DNA from: Caballeronia sp. TF1N1
GTDB lineage: Bacteria; Pseudomonadota; Gammaproteobacteria; Burkholderiales; Burkholderiaceae
Length of the DNA stretch: 64,000 nucleotides
Assembly (NCBI RefSeq): GCF_022878925.1
Contig: NZ_CP084626.1
Span: 1 to 64,000, forward strand
Reading direction: 5' to 3'
A model generated the notes under the pieces. It did not search any database and was not told the DNA's origin. It saw only the letters and a program-made list of their open reading frames with translations. Of the stretch, positions 48,703 through 58,442 are shown piece after piece. Both the position numbers and the translations under genes were made by a program. Positions within the stretch are counted from its first letter, which is position 1, and every line of letters begins with the position of its first letter.

Positions 48703-49485
48703 ATGTTTCGGGTGATTACCGCCAATCTGAATGGCATCCGTTCGGCGGCCAAGAAAGGTTTCTTCGACTGGTTTGGCGAGCAGAAATCGGACGTCGTGTG
48801 CGTGCAGGAAATCAAGTGTTCGCAGGACGATCTCACGCCGGAGTTTCTCGCGCCGCACGGTTTCAAGGGTTATTTCCAGCACGCGGTGAAGAAGGGTTAT
48901 AGCGGCGCGGGTTTGTACACGCGTCACGAGCCGGACGATGTCGTGATCGGCTTCGGCAGTGCGGAGTTCGATCCCGAAGGACGTTACGTGGAAGCGCGTT
49001 TCGGCAAGCTGTCCGTGGTGTCGGTGTATGTCCCGTCCGGGTCGAGCGGCGAAGAGCGGCAGCAGGCGAAGTATCGTTTCATGGACGAATTCATGCCGCA
49101 TCTCGCCGGGCTTTCGCAAGAGCGTGAGGTGATCGTGTGCGGTGACGTGAATATCGTGCACAAGGAAATTGACATCAAGAACTGGAAGAGCAACCAGAAG
49201 AACTCGGGTTGTCTGCCGCAAGAGCGCGAGTGGCTCACGAAGCTTTTCGACGATGTCGGTTACGTCGATGTCTTTCGCACGCTCGACCAGCGTGCCGAGC
49301 AATACACGTGGTGGAGCAATCGCGGGCAGGCGTACGCGAAGAACGTGGGGTGGCGTATCGACTATCAAATCGCGACGCAGGAAGTCGCGGCGACCGCCAA
49401 GAAGACTTCCATTTTCCGCGACATTAAATTCAGCGATCACGCGCCGCTGACTATCGATTACAACTGGAAGATTGGGAAGAAGTAG
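48703..49485 (+). CDS. xth: Exodeoxyribonuclease III (AP endonuclease)
   Basis: The 260-residue enzyme cuts at abasic sites and degrades 3' ends in base-excision repair. ANLNGIRSAAKKG, VQEIKC with the metal-binding Glu, GDVNIVHKEID and SDHAPLTID with the catalytic Asp and His complete the EEP-fold active site. AGGACAAGT precedes ATG 48703. The closest relatives are of the ExoA/Xth type rather than E. coli XthA in detail. It ends one base before the convergent M48 peptidase gene, so the two 3' ends abut. Confidence 0.94.
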   Translation: MFRVITANLNGIRSAAKKGFFDWFGEQKSDVVCVQEIKCSQDDLTPEFLAPHGFKGYFQHAVKKGYSGAGLYTRHEPDDVVIGFGSAEFDPEGRYVEARFGKLSVVSVYVPSGSSGEERQQAKYRFMDEFMPHLAGLSQEREVIVCGDVNIVHKEIDIKNWKSNQKNSGCLPQEREWLTKLFDDVGYVDVFRTLDQRAEQYTWWSNRGQAYAKNVGWRIDYQIATQEVAATAKKTSIFRDIKFSDHAPLTIDYNWKIGKK

Positions 49486-49486
49486 G

Positions 49487-50410
49487 CTAACGCCCGCCCT
49501 TCTTAAACCGCCCCAACCCGCCGTAATTCGGCAACTGATCGATGCTCTTTCCCACCGCTTTGGCATACAGCGGCATCATGTCCGGCAGGCGCTTGAGCAA
49601 GTCCTGCCGGCGCTCCGGCCCATACGGATGCATCCAGATGAAACCGTTGTCGGAGCGTCGCGTGGCGGTATCGATCTTGTTCCACAAGGTGACGGCCGCG
49701 CGCGGATCGTAACCTGCGCGCGAAGCGATCTCGCTGCCGATGACATCCGCTTCGGTCTCGTCGGCGGGGGCGTATTTCATGGCCAGCAACTGATCGCCGA
49801 TGCCAAGCGGCTGCGAACCGTAATCGGTAAAGCCGAAAAGCTGCGGCATGGTACCCGACGACAACTGCTGCGCCTGCTGCCGCCCGAGCCGCTCGCGCGC
49901 ATGTTCGCGCAGCGCGTGCGCGATCTCATGGCCGATCATCATGCCGATCTCGTTGTCGTTCAGATGCAGCTTGTCGATGAGCCCGCTATACACCACGATC
50001 TTGCCGCCCGGCAAACAGTACATGCGCACTTCGGGCGACTTGATGACGTTGATTTCCCACTTCCAGTTCTTCGCGCGGTCATTCCACTTGAGCGCGAACG
50101 GAATCTCGTGAGTGGCGATATCGCGCACGCGTTTGACGAGCGGATTGTCATTGCCGAGCAGTGTCTTGTTGCGCTCGGCGTCGTGAATGATCTGCGCATA
50201 TTCATCGCTTGCCTGCTGTTCGAGCGTCGCGGGCGGAATCAGATTGCGGAACAACGCCGAGTTGCCGAAGCGGATCTGGCTGTTCGGCGCCGTGTAAGGC
50301 GGCGCGCGCTCTTCGTCCTGCGCGCGCGCGGACATGGGCGCGAGCGTCGCCAGCATGAGCGCGCAGATGAGCGCGCCAAGCGTGGGCCGGGCCGGCATCG
50401 ATACCGTCAT
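49487..50410 (-). CDS. M48-family metallopeptidase (exported)
   Basis: The 307-residue protein has a signal peptide (LGALICALMLATLAPMSARA, ending near residue 30) and an M48 zinc peptidase domain with HEIAHALREHARER, whose two His and Glu are the zinc and catalytic residues; DETEADVIGSEI supplies the third ligand. Such proteins (BepA/LoiP-like) maintain outer-membrane proteins. ATG 50410 is chosen because GGAG is nine bases upstream and it overlaps the ampG stop as ATGA; an upstream ATG at 50425 lacks this. It is the last gene of the metX-metW-ampG-M48 run. Confidence 0.9.
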   Translation of the reverse strand: MTVSMPARPTLGALICALMLATLAPMSARAQDEERAPPYTAPNSQIRFGNSALFRNLIPPATLEQQASDEYAQIIHDAERNKTLLGNDNPLVKRVRDIATHEIPFALKWNDRAKNWKWEINVIKSPEVRMYCLPGGKIVVYSGLIDKLHLNDNEIGMMIGHEIAHALREHARERLGRQQAQQLSSGTMPQLFGFTDYGSQPLGIGDQLLAMKYAPADETEADVIGSEIASRAGYDPRAAVTLWNKIDTATRRSDNGFIWMHPYGPERRQDLLKRLPDMMPLYAKAVGKSIDQLPNYGGLGRFKKGGR

Positions 50411-51693
50411 CGTGGCGTTCTCCATGGCGCGATCTTCGGCAACAGTAGCATGCCGGGTATGGACAGCGCGACGCACACCATGAAGTACGGAAACCATCCT
50501 GTTTCACTCACGATAAAGCCGCTGCCCGCCGCCGCGAAAGTCCGTGGCACGGCGGCGAGGCTCGTGAAGAGCGCGAACTGAGTCGCGGTGTAGCGCGGAT
50601 CGGTCGTGCTCGCGATATATGCCGTGAATGTGGCGAGCGTGAGGCCCGTCGCGAACGTTTCGAAGCCGTAAAGCACCGCGAGCGCGGCGGGCGACGGCCC
50701 GATTTTCGTGAGCCACGCAAAGCCGAGCGTCGCGATGATCTGCAAGAAGCCGAAGACCCAGAGTCCGCGCGCAATGCCGATCTTCACGAGGCAGATACCG
50801 CCGATCAAGCCACCCGCGATGCTCGCCCAGAACGCCACCGCTTTCGCTATCACGCCGATCTGCGTGAGCGTGAAGCCTACGTCGATGAAGAACTTCGTGG
50901 CAAGCGCGGTCGCCATGGTGTCGCCGAGCTTGTAGAGGAAGATGAAGCCCAGCACCAGCAGCGCGGATTGCCAGCCATTGCGCGTGATGAACTCGTGGAA
51001 CGGCTCGACGATCGCCTCGCGCAACGTCTTGGGTGGCGCGCCGTGAATGGCCGGCTCCTTGACCACGAGCGTCATGATGAGGCCCGGCAGCATGAACGCG
51101 GCGGTGATCAGAAACACGGTCTTCCACGGAAGAACGTTCGTGAGAATCAGCGAAAGCGAGCCAGGCACGAGCCCCGCCACTTTGTACGCGTTGACATGAA
51201 CCGCGTTGCCGAGACCTTGCTCGGTATCGGCGAGCAGTTCGCGGCGGTACGCATCGATGACGATATCCTGACTCGCACTGAAGAACGCGACGAGCGCGGC
51301 GATGGCCGCAACCGCCCACAGGTTCTGCGCGGGCGAAAAGAACCCGAAGGAGCCGATAGCCACCATCACGAGCACTTGCGCGACGAACATCCAGCCGCGC
51401 CGTCGGCCCGGACGCCAGCCCGGAAAGCGCGGAATGAAGCGGTCCATCAGCGGCGACCAGACGAACTTCCACGTATAGGGAAGCCCGATCAGCGCGAAGA
51501 GGCCGATCTCCTTGACGTTGACGCCCGCAGTCGAGAGCCACGCCTGCAACAGGCTGTAGAGCGTGAAGAGCGGCAGTCCGGACGTGAAGCCGAGAAAGAC
51601 GCAAATGAGGATGCGCGCGTTGAGGAACGCGTGCAAGCCGGGATCTTCTTCGTGAGCTGTAAGAGCGGGCGCCTCGCGTGGCGTTTCGGGCAT
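50407..51693 (-). CDS. ampG: AmpG-like muropeptide permease
   Basis: The 428-residue protein has about 12-14 membrane segments and belongs to the AmpG group of the MFS, which imports anhydromuropeptides for peptidoglycan recycling and indirectly triggers AmpC beta-lactamase. Hallmarks are LGFTSGLPLFTLYSLLQAWL (near 35-54), GLPYTWKFVWSPLMDR and FSASQDIVIDAYRRELL. ATG 51693 begins MPETPREAP. It follows metW by about 60 bp and overlaps the M48 gene, so cell-wall recycling and envelope quality control may share a transcript. Confidence 0.93.
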   Translation of the reverse strand: MPETPREAPALTAHEEDPGLHAFLNARILICVFLGFTSGLPLFTLYSLLQAWLSTAGVNVKEIGLFALIGLPYTWKFVWSPLMDRFIPRFPGWRPGRRRGWMFVAQVLVMVAIGSFGFFSPAQNLWAVAAIAALVAFFSASQDIVIDAYRRELLADTEQGLGNAVHVNAYKVAGLVPGSLSLILTNVLPWKTVFLITAAFMLPGLIMTLVVKEPAIHGAPPKTLREAIVEPFHEFITRNGWQSALLVLGFIFLYKLGDTMATALATKFFIDVGFTLTQIGVIAKAVAFWASIAGGLIGGICLVKIGIARGLWVFGFLQIIATLGFAWLTKIGPSPAALAVLYGFETFATGLTLATFTAYIASTTDPRYTATQFALFTSLAAVPRTFAAAGSGFIVSETGWFPYFMVCVALSIPGMLLLPKIAPWRTPR

Positions 51694-51753
51694 ATCGATG
51701 TGGGTAATACGTCGTGGTGGTGCGTTTCGATGCGTGACGGGCCGATTTCGAAC

Positions 51754-52362
51754 TCAACGGCGCTTCACGCGATAGACCGCAAGACTACCACGCCAGTTCG
51801 CGCCCCAACGGACCGTTTGACCGTCGTGCAGCACCACGCGGTCCAGTATCTCGATGCCCACTTCGGGCGCGAGCGCCTCGAAGTCCTTGATGGTCAGAAC
51901 GCGCACGTTCGGCGTGTTATGCCATTGATACGGCAGCGATTTCGAAACCGGCATGCGCCCTTGAATAACCGAGAGCCGATGCTGCCAGTACCCGAAGTTG
52001 GGGAACGAGACAATGCATTCGCGACCCACGCGAACGGTTTCACTCAAGATCGCCGCGGTCTGATGAATGGTCTGCAGCGTCTGCGAAAGCACGGCGAAAT
52101 CGAAGCTGTCGTCTTCGAAAAGACGCAGGCCGTCTTCGAGATTCTGCTGGATCACGTTCACGCCTTTTTGCGCGCACGCGAGCACGCCGGCGTCGTTGAT
52201 TTCGATGCCGTAACCGTGCACTTCGAGTTCTTCGCCGAGCAGCGAGAGCAGCGAACCGTCGCCACAACCGAGATCGAGCACGGAGGAACGCGGTTCGACC
52301 CAGCGCGCGATGGCGCGAAAGTCCGAACGCAGCGCGAGGGAATCGAGAGTGTGCTGGTTCAT
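51754..52362 (-). CDS. metW: Methionine biosynthesis protein MetW
   Basis: The 202-residue protein has the SAM-binding methyltransferase fold [15 protein letters not shown] and the MetW hallmarks [19 protein letters not shown] and [10 protein letters not shown]. It works with MetX in homoserine acylation in many bacteria; its exact role is still unclear. Its start overlaps the metX stop by ATGA, so the two are translated together, as in other proteobacteria. Confidence 0.95.
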   Translation of the reverse strand: MNQHTLDSLALRSDFRAIARWVEPRSSVLDLGCGDGSLLSLLGEELEVHGYGIEINDAGVLACAQKGVNVIQQNLEDGLRLFEDDSFDFAVLSQTLQTIHQTAAILSETVRVGRECIVSFPNFGYWQHRLSVIQGRMPVSKSLPYQWHNTPNVRVLTIKDFEALAPEVGIEILDRVVLHDGQTVRWGANWRGSLAVYRVKRR

Positions 52363-53504
52363 GCGCCGATCTCCGTGGCAATGCGTTCGTAATAGGCGCG
52401 CATCAGGTTGTGATAGCGCGCGTCGTCGAGCAGGAAGGCGTCGTGGCCGTGCGGCGCGTCGATCTCCGCGTAGCTCACGGTGCGCTTGTTGTCGAGCAGC
52501 GCTTTGACGATCTCGCGGGAACGCGCGGGCGCGAAACGCCAGTCGGTCGTAAAGCTCGCGATCAGATACTTCGCCGTGGTGTTGGCGAGCGCGCGGCGCA
52601 GGTCGCCTTCGAAGGCCTTGGCGGGATCGAAATAATCGAGCGCGCGCGTGATGAGCAGGTACGTGTTGGCGTCGAAGTATTCGGCGAACTTGTCGGCCTG
52701 ATAGCGCAGATACGACTCCACTTCGAACTCGACGTCGAAGTTGAAGTTGTACGCGTCGAGCGCGCCTTCGGCACGGCGCAGCGCGCGGCCGAACTTCACG
52801 GCCATGTCGTCATCCGACAGATAGGTGATATGGCCGATCATGCGTGCCACGCGCAAGCCGCGGCGCGGCTTCACGTCGTGTGCGTAGTAGTCGCCGCCGT
52901 GGAAGTCGGGGTCGGAGAGAATCGCCGAGCGCGCCGTTTCGTTGAACGCGATGTTCTGCGCCGAAAGCTTCGGCGTCGATGCCACCACGATGCAATGCCC
53001 GAGCCGCTCCGGATACATCGTGCTCCAGGCAAGCGCCTGCATGCCGCCGAGACTGCCGCCCATCACCGCCGCGAAGCGTTCAATGCCGAAGCGGTCGGCC
53101 ACGCGCGCCTGCGCATGCACCCAGTCTTCCACCGTCACGACGGGAAAGCTCTTGCCGTAGGGCTTACCGCTTGTGCGGTCGATGCTCATCGGCCCGGTCG
53201 AGCCGAAACACGAACCGAGATTGTTCACGCCGATCACGAAGAAGCGGTCGGTATCGAGCGGCTTGCCCGGACCAACCATGTTGTCCCACCAGCCTACGTC
53301 TTTCGGGTTGTCGGCATAGACGCCCGCCACGTGATGCGACGCATTGAGCGCGTGGCAAACGAGCACGGCGTTCGAGCGAGCGGCGTTGAGTTCGCCGTAG
53401 GTTTCGACGACGAGTTCGTAGTCGTTGAGCGTCGAGCCGCTTTGCATGACAAGCGGCTCGGTGAAGCGCAAGGTTTGGGGAGTGACGATGCCGATTGATT
53501 CCAT
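52359..53504 (-). CDS. metX: Homoserine O-acyltransferase MetX
   Basis: The 381-residue alpha/beta hydrolase-fold enzyme acylates homoserine with acetyl- or succinyl-CoA, the first committed step of methionine synthesis; sequence alone does not settle the donor. The nucleophile is Ser151 in GGSLGG, the His lies in [10 protein letters not shown], and [12 protein letters not shown] is a strong family stretch. AAGG is eight bases before ATG 53504. The leader carries a SAM-II-like riboswitch, so expression should fall when SAM is abundant. metW overlaps downstream. Confidence 0.96.
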   Translation of the reverse strand: MESIGIVTPQTLRFTEPLVMQSGSTLNDYELVVETYGELNAARSNAVLVCHALNASHHVAGVYADNPKDVGWWDNMVGPGKPLDTDRFFVIGVNNLGSCFGSTGPMSIDRTSGKPYGKSFPVVTVEDWVHAQARVADRFGIERFAAVMGGSLGGMQALAWSTMYPERLGHCIVVASTPKLSAQNIAFNETARSAILSDPDFHGGDYYAHDVKPRRGLRVARMIGHITYLSDDDMAVKFGRALRRAEGALDAYNFNFDVEFEVESYLRYQADKFAEYFDANTYLLITRALDYFDPAKAFEGDLRRALANTTAKYLIASFTTDWRFAPARSREIVKALLDNKRTVSYAEIDAPHGHDAFLLDDARYHNLMRAYYERIATEIGA

Positions 53505-53509
53505 TCATT

Positions 53510-53662
53510 CCGCCTTGAAATAGCGGCTAAACGGGTGTCGGCGATGCGCGTGTGGATTGACGGCGCGGCTGACGACCTCTTTAGCCGCATTTGTATTGAA
53601 CCTCCCGGCAATACCGCTTGGGAAGGTTCGCGCGCCCGCAATCGAGTCAGCAAATCGGCGCG
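53510..53662 (-). promoter_or_regulatory. SAM-II-type riboswitch and expression platform of metX
   Basis: On the minus strand, the aptamer spans 53662-53576. P1 is CGCGCC (53662-53657) with GGCGCG (53636-53631), perfect. L1 begins GATTTG, as in SAM-II. The conserved 3' strand ACAAATGCGGCTAAAG (53593-53578) matches the SAM-II consensus ATAAATG-N2/3-GCTAAA. Between P1 and this strand an extra 9-bp hairpin is inserted (53629-53598, one bulge). Downstream, TTTAGCCGC (53531-53523) is the exact complement of GCGGCTAAA (53588-53580), and AGCCGC (53570-53565) of GCGGCT. CCGC (53526-53523) can pair with GCGG (53513-53510) next to the ribosome binding site. A -10-like TATACT is at 53693-53688. Confidence 0.85.
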
Positions 53663-53756
53663 TGTTCGAATTCAGATTGAGCGAAGAAGTATAGCGGAAA
53701 ACGTAATAAAGCCGCCAATAGCGGTGCCCGGGCGTTCTGGATATGGCCCGAGTTTG

Positions 53757-53771
53757 TGTCTATATTGTCTA
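53757..53771 (+). promoter_or_regulatory. Direct repeats over the toxin-antitoxin promoter
   Basis: TGTCTA-TAT-TGTCTA (two 6-bp copies, 9-bp period) overlaps the -10-like TATATT (53761-53766), 26 bp before the antitoxin start. This placement suits autoregulation by the antitoxin. Confidence 0.45.
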
Positions 53772-53797
53772 ATCTGCGCGTGGGCCCTGGAGCGGAA

Positions 53798-54079
53798 ATG
53801 AAACCGAGTCGTGTGAGGCCGCTGAGCCATCTCAAGAGCCGCGCGGCCGAAATGATCCGCAACGTCGTCGAGAGCCGCGAGCCCATGCTCATCACGCAAA
53901 ACGGCGAAGGCCGGGTGGTCGTGCAGGACGTGCAGTCTTATGAAGACCTGCATCAGACCGTGGCTTTGCTCAAGATTCTGGCGATGGGGCAGAAGTACAT
54001 CGAGGCCGGGCATTGCATAGACGCAATCGACCTCTTCGGCGAACTCGAACGGCTCGACAGGGAAGAAGGCGTCAAGTGA
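53798..54079 (+). CDS. Antitoxin, Phd/YefM family
   Basis: The 93-residue protein has the Phd/YefM N-terminal fold signature HLKSRAAEMIRNVVESREPMLITQNGEGRVVVQ (location about residues 9-41), which binds the operator DNA, and an acidic C-terminus (DLFGELERLDREEG) that would wrap the toxin. ATG 53798 has GGAGCGGAA just before; the frame reaches 53756 but the longer form is not needed. Its stop overlaps the toxin's GTG start by GTGA. As usual for such pairs it comes first. Confidence 0.87.
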   Translation: MKPSRVRPLSHLKSRAAEMIRNVVESREPMLITQNGEGRVVVQDVQSYEDLHQTVALLKILAMGQKYIEAGHCIDAIDLFGELERLDREEGVK

Positions 54080-54396
54080 AAACCGTCTTTCTCGATCCGG
54101 TGCAGCAGGAGTTGCGCGACTATAGACGCTACGTCATCAACAAGTTCGGCAAGATGGCGTGGAAGGCCACGCGCGACGGCCTGGCCGACACCATCGCCGA
54201 GATAGAAGCGTCACCGCGCCGTGGCGCGACGCCGCCCGAACTGGTCGACTTCCGCATGACGGGATACTACGAAGTGGCGAGCGGCACCAACCGCGTCATC
54301 TACAAGGTGGATGGCGAAACCATCTACGTGCATCTCGTCGTCGATCAGCGCTCGGACCTCGAAGACATGCTCGCGCGGCGCCTCTTCAGGATGTAG
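54076..54396 (+). CDS. Toxin, RelE/ParE superfamily
   Basis: The 106-residue protein starts at GTG 54076 and fits the RelE/ParE fold: FLDPVQQELRDYRRYVINKFG, MTGYYEVASGTNRVIYKVDGE and the C-terminal VHLVVDQRSDLEDMLARRLFRM area (85-106). Members either cleave mRNA on the ribosome (RelE) or poison gyrase (ParE); the sequence alone does not decide. GGAAGAAGG precedes the start. Its last 11 bp overlap the convergent HAD gene, a sign of a compact locus. Confidence 0.86.
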   Translation: MKTVFLDPVQQELRDYRRYVINKFGKMAWKATRDGLADTIAEIEASPRRGATPPELVDFRMTGYYEVASGTNRVIYKVDGETIYVHLVVDQRSDLEDMLARRLFRM

Positions 54397-55156
54397 TCGC
54401 TTTCGCCGCTCGAAAGCCGCCGCCGCGCATGCCGAGCGTGAGCGCGCGCAACGAACGCACGGTGCGATCCACGTAATGCGGCCGGCCCGAGCCGGGCAAG
54501 CGCTGCGAAATGCCGCCACTTGACGTGCGCGCCATCGGTAAATGGCCGACGATCCACACCGTGCGAATGCCGAGCCGCCGGTAACGCTTCAGATGCCCGC
54601 GCGTGTCTTCCACCAGAATCGCGTCTTGCAGATGCACGTGCGCGCGGCGCATCGCGCGACGAAGCATGGGCGCATCGGGCTTGGCGCGCCAGCGTTCGCC
54701 GTCGCGCATGTCCTCGATGGCGATCACGCGCTCGAACAGCTTGCCGATACCCAGTTCCGCGAGCACCGAGCGCGCGTAGAGCGTCGGTCCGTTGGTGAGC
54801 ACGATCTTGCGGCCCGGCAGCGCGCGCACGATGCGCTTCAGGCCGCGCTCGGCGCGCAGCATGGACGGCAGATCGGGGAAGGTGTGGACTTCGCGCAGGA
54901 AATCGGCGGGATCGATGCCGTGATGCCGCACGAGTCCGAGCAAGGTCGCGCCGTATCGCACCGTGTAGCCGACGCGCAGCCGGTTCGCTTCGTCGATATC
55001 CACGCCCAGCCGGTCGATGATGTACTGCGTCATCGCGCGATTGATCGCCGGAAAAATCTCGTGCGACGCGTGATGCAGCGTGTTGTCGAGATCGAAGAGC
55101 CAAACTGGGCCGCGCGTTTTGACATGACGGCGGCGAGCACTGCGAGATGAACTCAT
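54386..55156 (-). CDS. HAD-superfamily pyrimidine 5'-nucleotidase
   Basis: The 256-residue protein is a HAD phosphatase of the pyrimidine 5'-nucleotidase (YjjG/SDT1) type. Motif I is DLDNTLHHAS with nucleophile Asp22 and Asp24, motif II is VLTNGP with its Thr, and LVEDTRGHLKRYRRLG holds the acidic motif IV. It removes phosphate from UMP/CMP or non-canonical nucleotides; the exact substrate is open. A 17-residue basic N-terminus and a C-terminal basic tail flank the domain. It overlaps the toxin gene at the 3' end and is divergent from nothing nearby. It lies downstream of argB, 76 bp away. Confidence 0.88.
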   Translation of the reverse strand: MSSSRSARRRHVKTRGPVWLFDLDNTLHHASHEIFPAINRAMTQYIIDRLGVDIDEANRLRVGYTVRYGATLLGLVRHHGIDPADFLREVHTFPDLPSMLRAERGLKRIVRALPGRKIVLTNGPTLYARSVLAELGIGKLFERVIAIEDMRDGERWRAKPDAPMLRRAMRRAHVHLQDAILVEDTRGHLKRYRRLGIRTVWIVGHLPMARTSSGGISQRLPGSGRPHYVDRTVRSLRALTLGMRGGGFRAAKATTS

Positions 55157-55173
55157 GCGCGATTACGTTCGGC

Positions 55174-55213
55174 AAATAAAAACGCCCGCGCGGAGCAAAC
55201 CGCAGCGGGCGTT
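55174..55213 (-). terminator. Intrinsic terminator after argB
   Basis: On the minus strand AACGCCCGC (55213-55205) pairs perfectly with GCGGGCGTT (55189-55181) and is followed by TTTATTT. It separates argB from the HAD gene. Confidence 0.8.
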
Positions 55214-55232
55214 GGAGGAAGAGTGACGAAGC

Positions 55233-56156
<924 letters not shown>

Positions 56157-56280
56157 TTAAACACGCGGATTGTACAGGAGTGACGCTACACGACAGGTCG
56201 TTTTTCCCCGCGCGCCGTCTCGTTTTCCGGCATGGCGGCCGGGCATGCGATCATCGCTTATCAATGTCGATGACACGATG

Positions 56281-56484
56281 ATGAACGTATCGCTTCAATC
56301 AGGCTCCGACGCGACGCAACGGTGCACGCGCTGCGGCGCGGCGTTTCATTGCGGCGCGCTCGCCGGCGCTGCGACGTGCTGGTGCGCAACCTTGCCCGCG
56401 CTGCCGCGCGAACGCTTGCGGCCGGACTCGACTTGCCTGTGCCGCGCATGCCTGGCGGCGGAGATAGGCCAAGCGTCACGCTGA
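56281..56484 (+). CDS. Small Cys-rich CWC-type protein
   Basis: The 67-residue protein carries the cysteine-rich pattern CTRCGAAFHCGA...CWC and CLCRACL, matching the small CWC family. Eight cysteines in such a short chain suggest metal binding, probably zinc. The function is unknown. ATG 56278 or 56281 could start it; no clear ribosome binding site is visible, and an open frame to 56170 without family match is ignored. It lies between divergent argB and regB. Confidence 0.65.
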   Translation: MNVSLQSGSDATQRCTRCGAAFHCGALAGAATCWCATLPALPRERLRPDSTCLCRACLAAEIGQASR

Positions 56485-56541
56485 TATCAGGGTGCGACAA
56501 ATCGCGCCACGTTCGGTTTCACTATAGGCGCAAGCGGGATA

Positions 56542-57867
56542 ATGTCGCATGGACCGCACGCACTCAATCACCCGATGCATCGCATAACCAATACCGGACG
56601 GGTCAACCTCGGTCACCTTTTCTGGCTTCGCTCGCTGGCGATCATCGGCCAGTTGACGACCATCGCCGTCGTGCAGATTTTCTACAGCGCGAAGCTGCCC
56701 TTGCCGGCCATGCTCCTCGTCGTCGCGCTCGAAATGTTCTTCAACGGGCTGACGTGGCTGCGCGTGGCGCGGGCTCAGCCGGAAACCAATGTCGAACTCT
56801 TCGGCCAGATGTGGGTCGACTTAGGCGCGCTCTCCGCGCTTCTGTTTCTCTCGGGCGGCTCGACCAATCCGTTCGTCACCTTGTATCTGCCGTCGCTGGC
56901 CATTTCCGCGGCCATTCTGCCGTGGACCATGACCGCGTGGCTCGCGCTCTTCGCGGTCTCTTGTTATGCGCTCCTGAGCTACAACTACGTGCCGCTCAAC
57001 ATAGAGAATCCATCGAATCTGTTCGACTACTTCCGCACGGGTCTGTGGGTGAACTTCATGGTGAGCGTCGGGCTGATCGGCTGGTTTGTCGCGCGCATGT
57101 CGCGGGCGCTGCGCGTGCGTGACGCCGCGCTCGCCGACGCCCAGCAACGCCATCTGCGCGACGAACGCGCCGTTGCGCTTGGCGTGCAGGCGGCCACCGT
57201 TGCGCACGAAATGGGCACGCCGCTGTCCACCATTGCAATGCTGAGCGAGGAATTGCGCGATTCCGCCGCGCACGACCGCAACCTCGCGCCGTATGCGGCC
57301 GACTTCGAATTGCTCGAACAGCAGATGGCGCTGTGCACCTCGGCGCTCGCGCGCTTGCGCAGCCGCGCGACGGGGCCGTCGAATCGCCAGCCGCTTCGCG
57401 AATGGCTCGCGAGCTTCATCGAGCAATGGCGGCTGCGGCATCCGCAAGTGAAGTTCGAGCACGCGGGCAAGACGCCGGAGTCCATGTCCATCGACGATTC
57501 CGTTGCCATCGGTCAGATTCTCACGATCTTGCTGGACAACGCGGCGCGCGCGAGCAGCGAGCTCGTGACCTTGCAGGCATCGGCTGAAAAGGTGGAAGGC
57601 GTGCAGATGGTGCGCTTCGATATCTGCGATCGCGGGCCGGGCATTCCGCCCGCGCTGCGTTCGAGCCTGGGCGCCGCGCCAGTGGACAGCACGCAGGGCG
57701 GCCACGGCGTCGGGCTATACCTTGCGTTCGCGGCGGCGGCGCGCCTGCAGGGATCGATAGAACTCGCGGCGGATCAGCCACGCGGCACGCGCGCGATCTT
57801 GCGCCTGCCGAATTTCGGCGCATCGCCCGCCGATGAAGCACGAACCGAATCAAGCGGCGCGGCGTGA
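56542..57867 (+). CDS. regB: RegB/RoxS/ActS-type redox sensor kinase
   Basis: The 441-residue kinase has six membrane segments (about 30-180) with the quinone-site motif GGSTNPF (105-111), the mark of RegB-type redox sensors. The phosphorylated His is 222 in TVAHEMGTPLSTIAML. The ATP-binding region ends with DRGPGIPP and GGHGVGLYLAFAAA. RegB senses the quinone pool and a cytoplasmic cysteine; a Cys lies in LEQQMALCTSALARL, its role unproven here. ATG 56542 has GCGGGATA before it; ATG 56575 is possible. regA follows, so the pair controls genes for redox balance, respiration or carbon fixation. Confidence 0.93.
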   Translation: MSHGPHALNHPMHRITNTGRVNLGHLFWLRSLAIIGQLTTIAVVQIFYSAKLPLPAMLLVVALEMFFNGLTWLRVARAQPETNVELFGQMWVDLGALSALLFLSGGSTNPFVTLYLPSLAISAAILPWTMTAWLALFAVSCYALLSYNYVPLNIENPSNLFDYFRTGLWVNFMVSVGLIGWFVARMSRALRVRDAALADAQQRHLRDERAVALGVQAATVAHEMGTPLSTIAMLSEELRDSAAHDRNLAPYAADFELLEQQMALCTSALARLRSRATGPSNRQPLREWLASFIEQWRLRHPQVKFEHAGKTPESMSIDDSVAIGQILTILLDNAARASSELVTLQASAEKVEGVQMVRFDICDRGPGIPPALRSSLGAAPVDSTQGGHGVGLYLAFAAAARLQGSIELAADQPRGTRAILRLPNFGASPADEARTESSGAA

Positions 57868-57899
57868 GCACGACGCCGGCCAACATTGGAGAAAGAAGC

Positions 57900-58442
57900 A
57901 TGAGCGACATGAATTTCCTGATCATCGACGACGACGAGGTTTTTTCGGGCATTCTCGCGCGCGGCCTGGTTCGGCGCGGCTACACCGCGCATCAGGCGCA
58001 CGACGCGAGCGAAGCGCTGAAGCTCGCCAATCAGCACAAGTTCGGCCAGATCACGGTCGATCTTCACCTCGGCAACGATTCCGGTTTGCGTCTTGTCTCG
58101 CCGCTGCGCGACTTGCAGCCGGACGCGCGCATTCTCGTGCTGACGGGTTACGCGAGCATTGCGACGGCGGTTCAGGCGGTAAAGGACGGTGCGGACAATT
58201 ATCTGGCGAAGCCCGCGAACGTCGAGTCCATTCTTGCCGCGCTGCATGAACAGGCGAGCGAGCAGACGGCGGAAGAAGCGATTGAGAATCCGACTTTGCT
58301 TTCCGTGGCGCGGCTCGAGTGGGAGCACATTCAGCGGGCGCTGGCCGAGAACAACGGCAATATTTCGGCGACGGCGCGTGCGCTCAACATGCACCGGCGG
58401 ACGTTGCAGCGGAAGCTGGCGAAGAAGCCCGTGCGCCAATAA
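57900..58442 (+). CDS. regA: RegA/RoxR/ActR-type response regulator
   Basis: The 180-residue protein has a receiver domain (phosphorylated Asp54 in [11 protein letters not shown]) and a Fis-like C-terminal helix-turn-helix, [23 protein letters not shown] (150-172), nearly identical to the RegA/PrrA/ActR DNA-binding domain. These regulators activate genes of aerobic and anaerobic respiration. ATG 57900 has GGAGAAAGAAGC upstream; GTG 57864 overlaps the regB end but lacks such a site. It directly follows its kinase. Confidence 0.93.
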   Translation: MSDMNFLIIDDDEVFSGILARGLVRRGYTAHQAHDASEALKLANQHKFGQITVDLHLGNDSGLRLVSPLRDLQPDARILVLTGYASIATAVQAVKDGADNYLAKPANVESILAALHEQASEQTAEEAIENPTLLSVARLEWEHIQRALAENNGNISATARALNMHRRTLQRKLAKKPVRQ

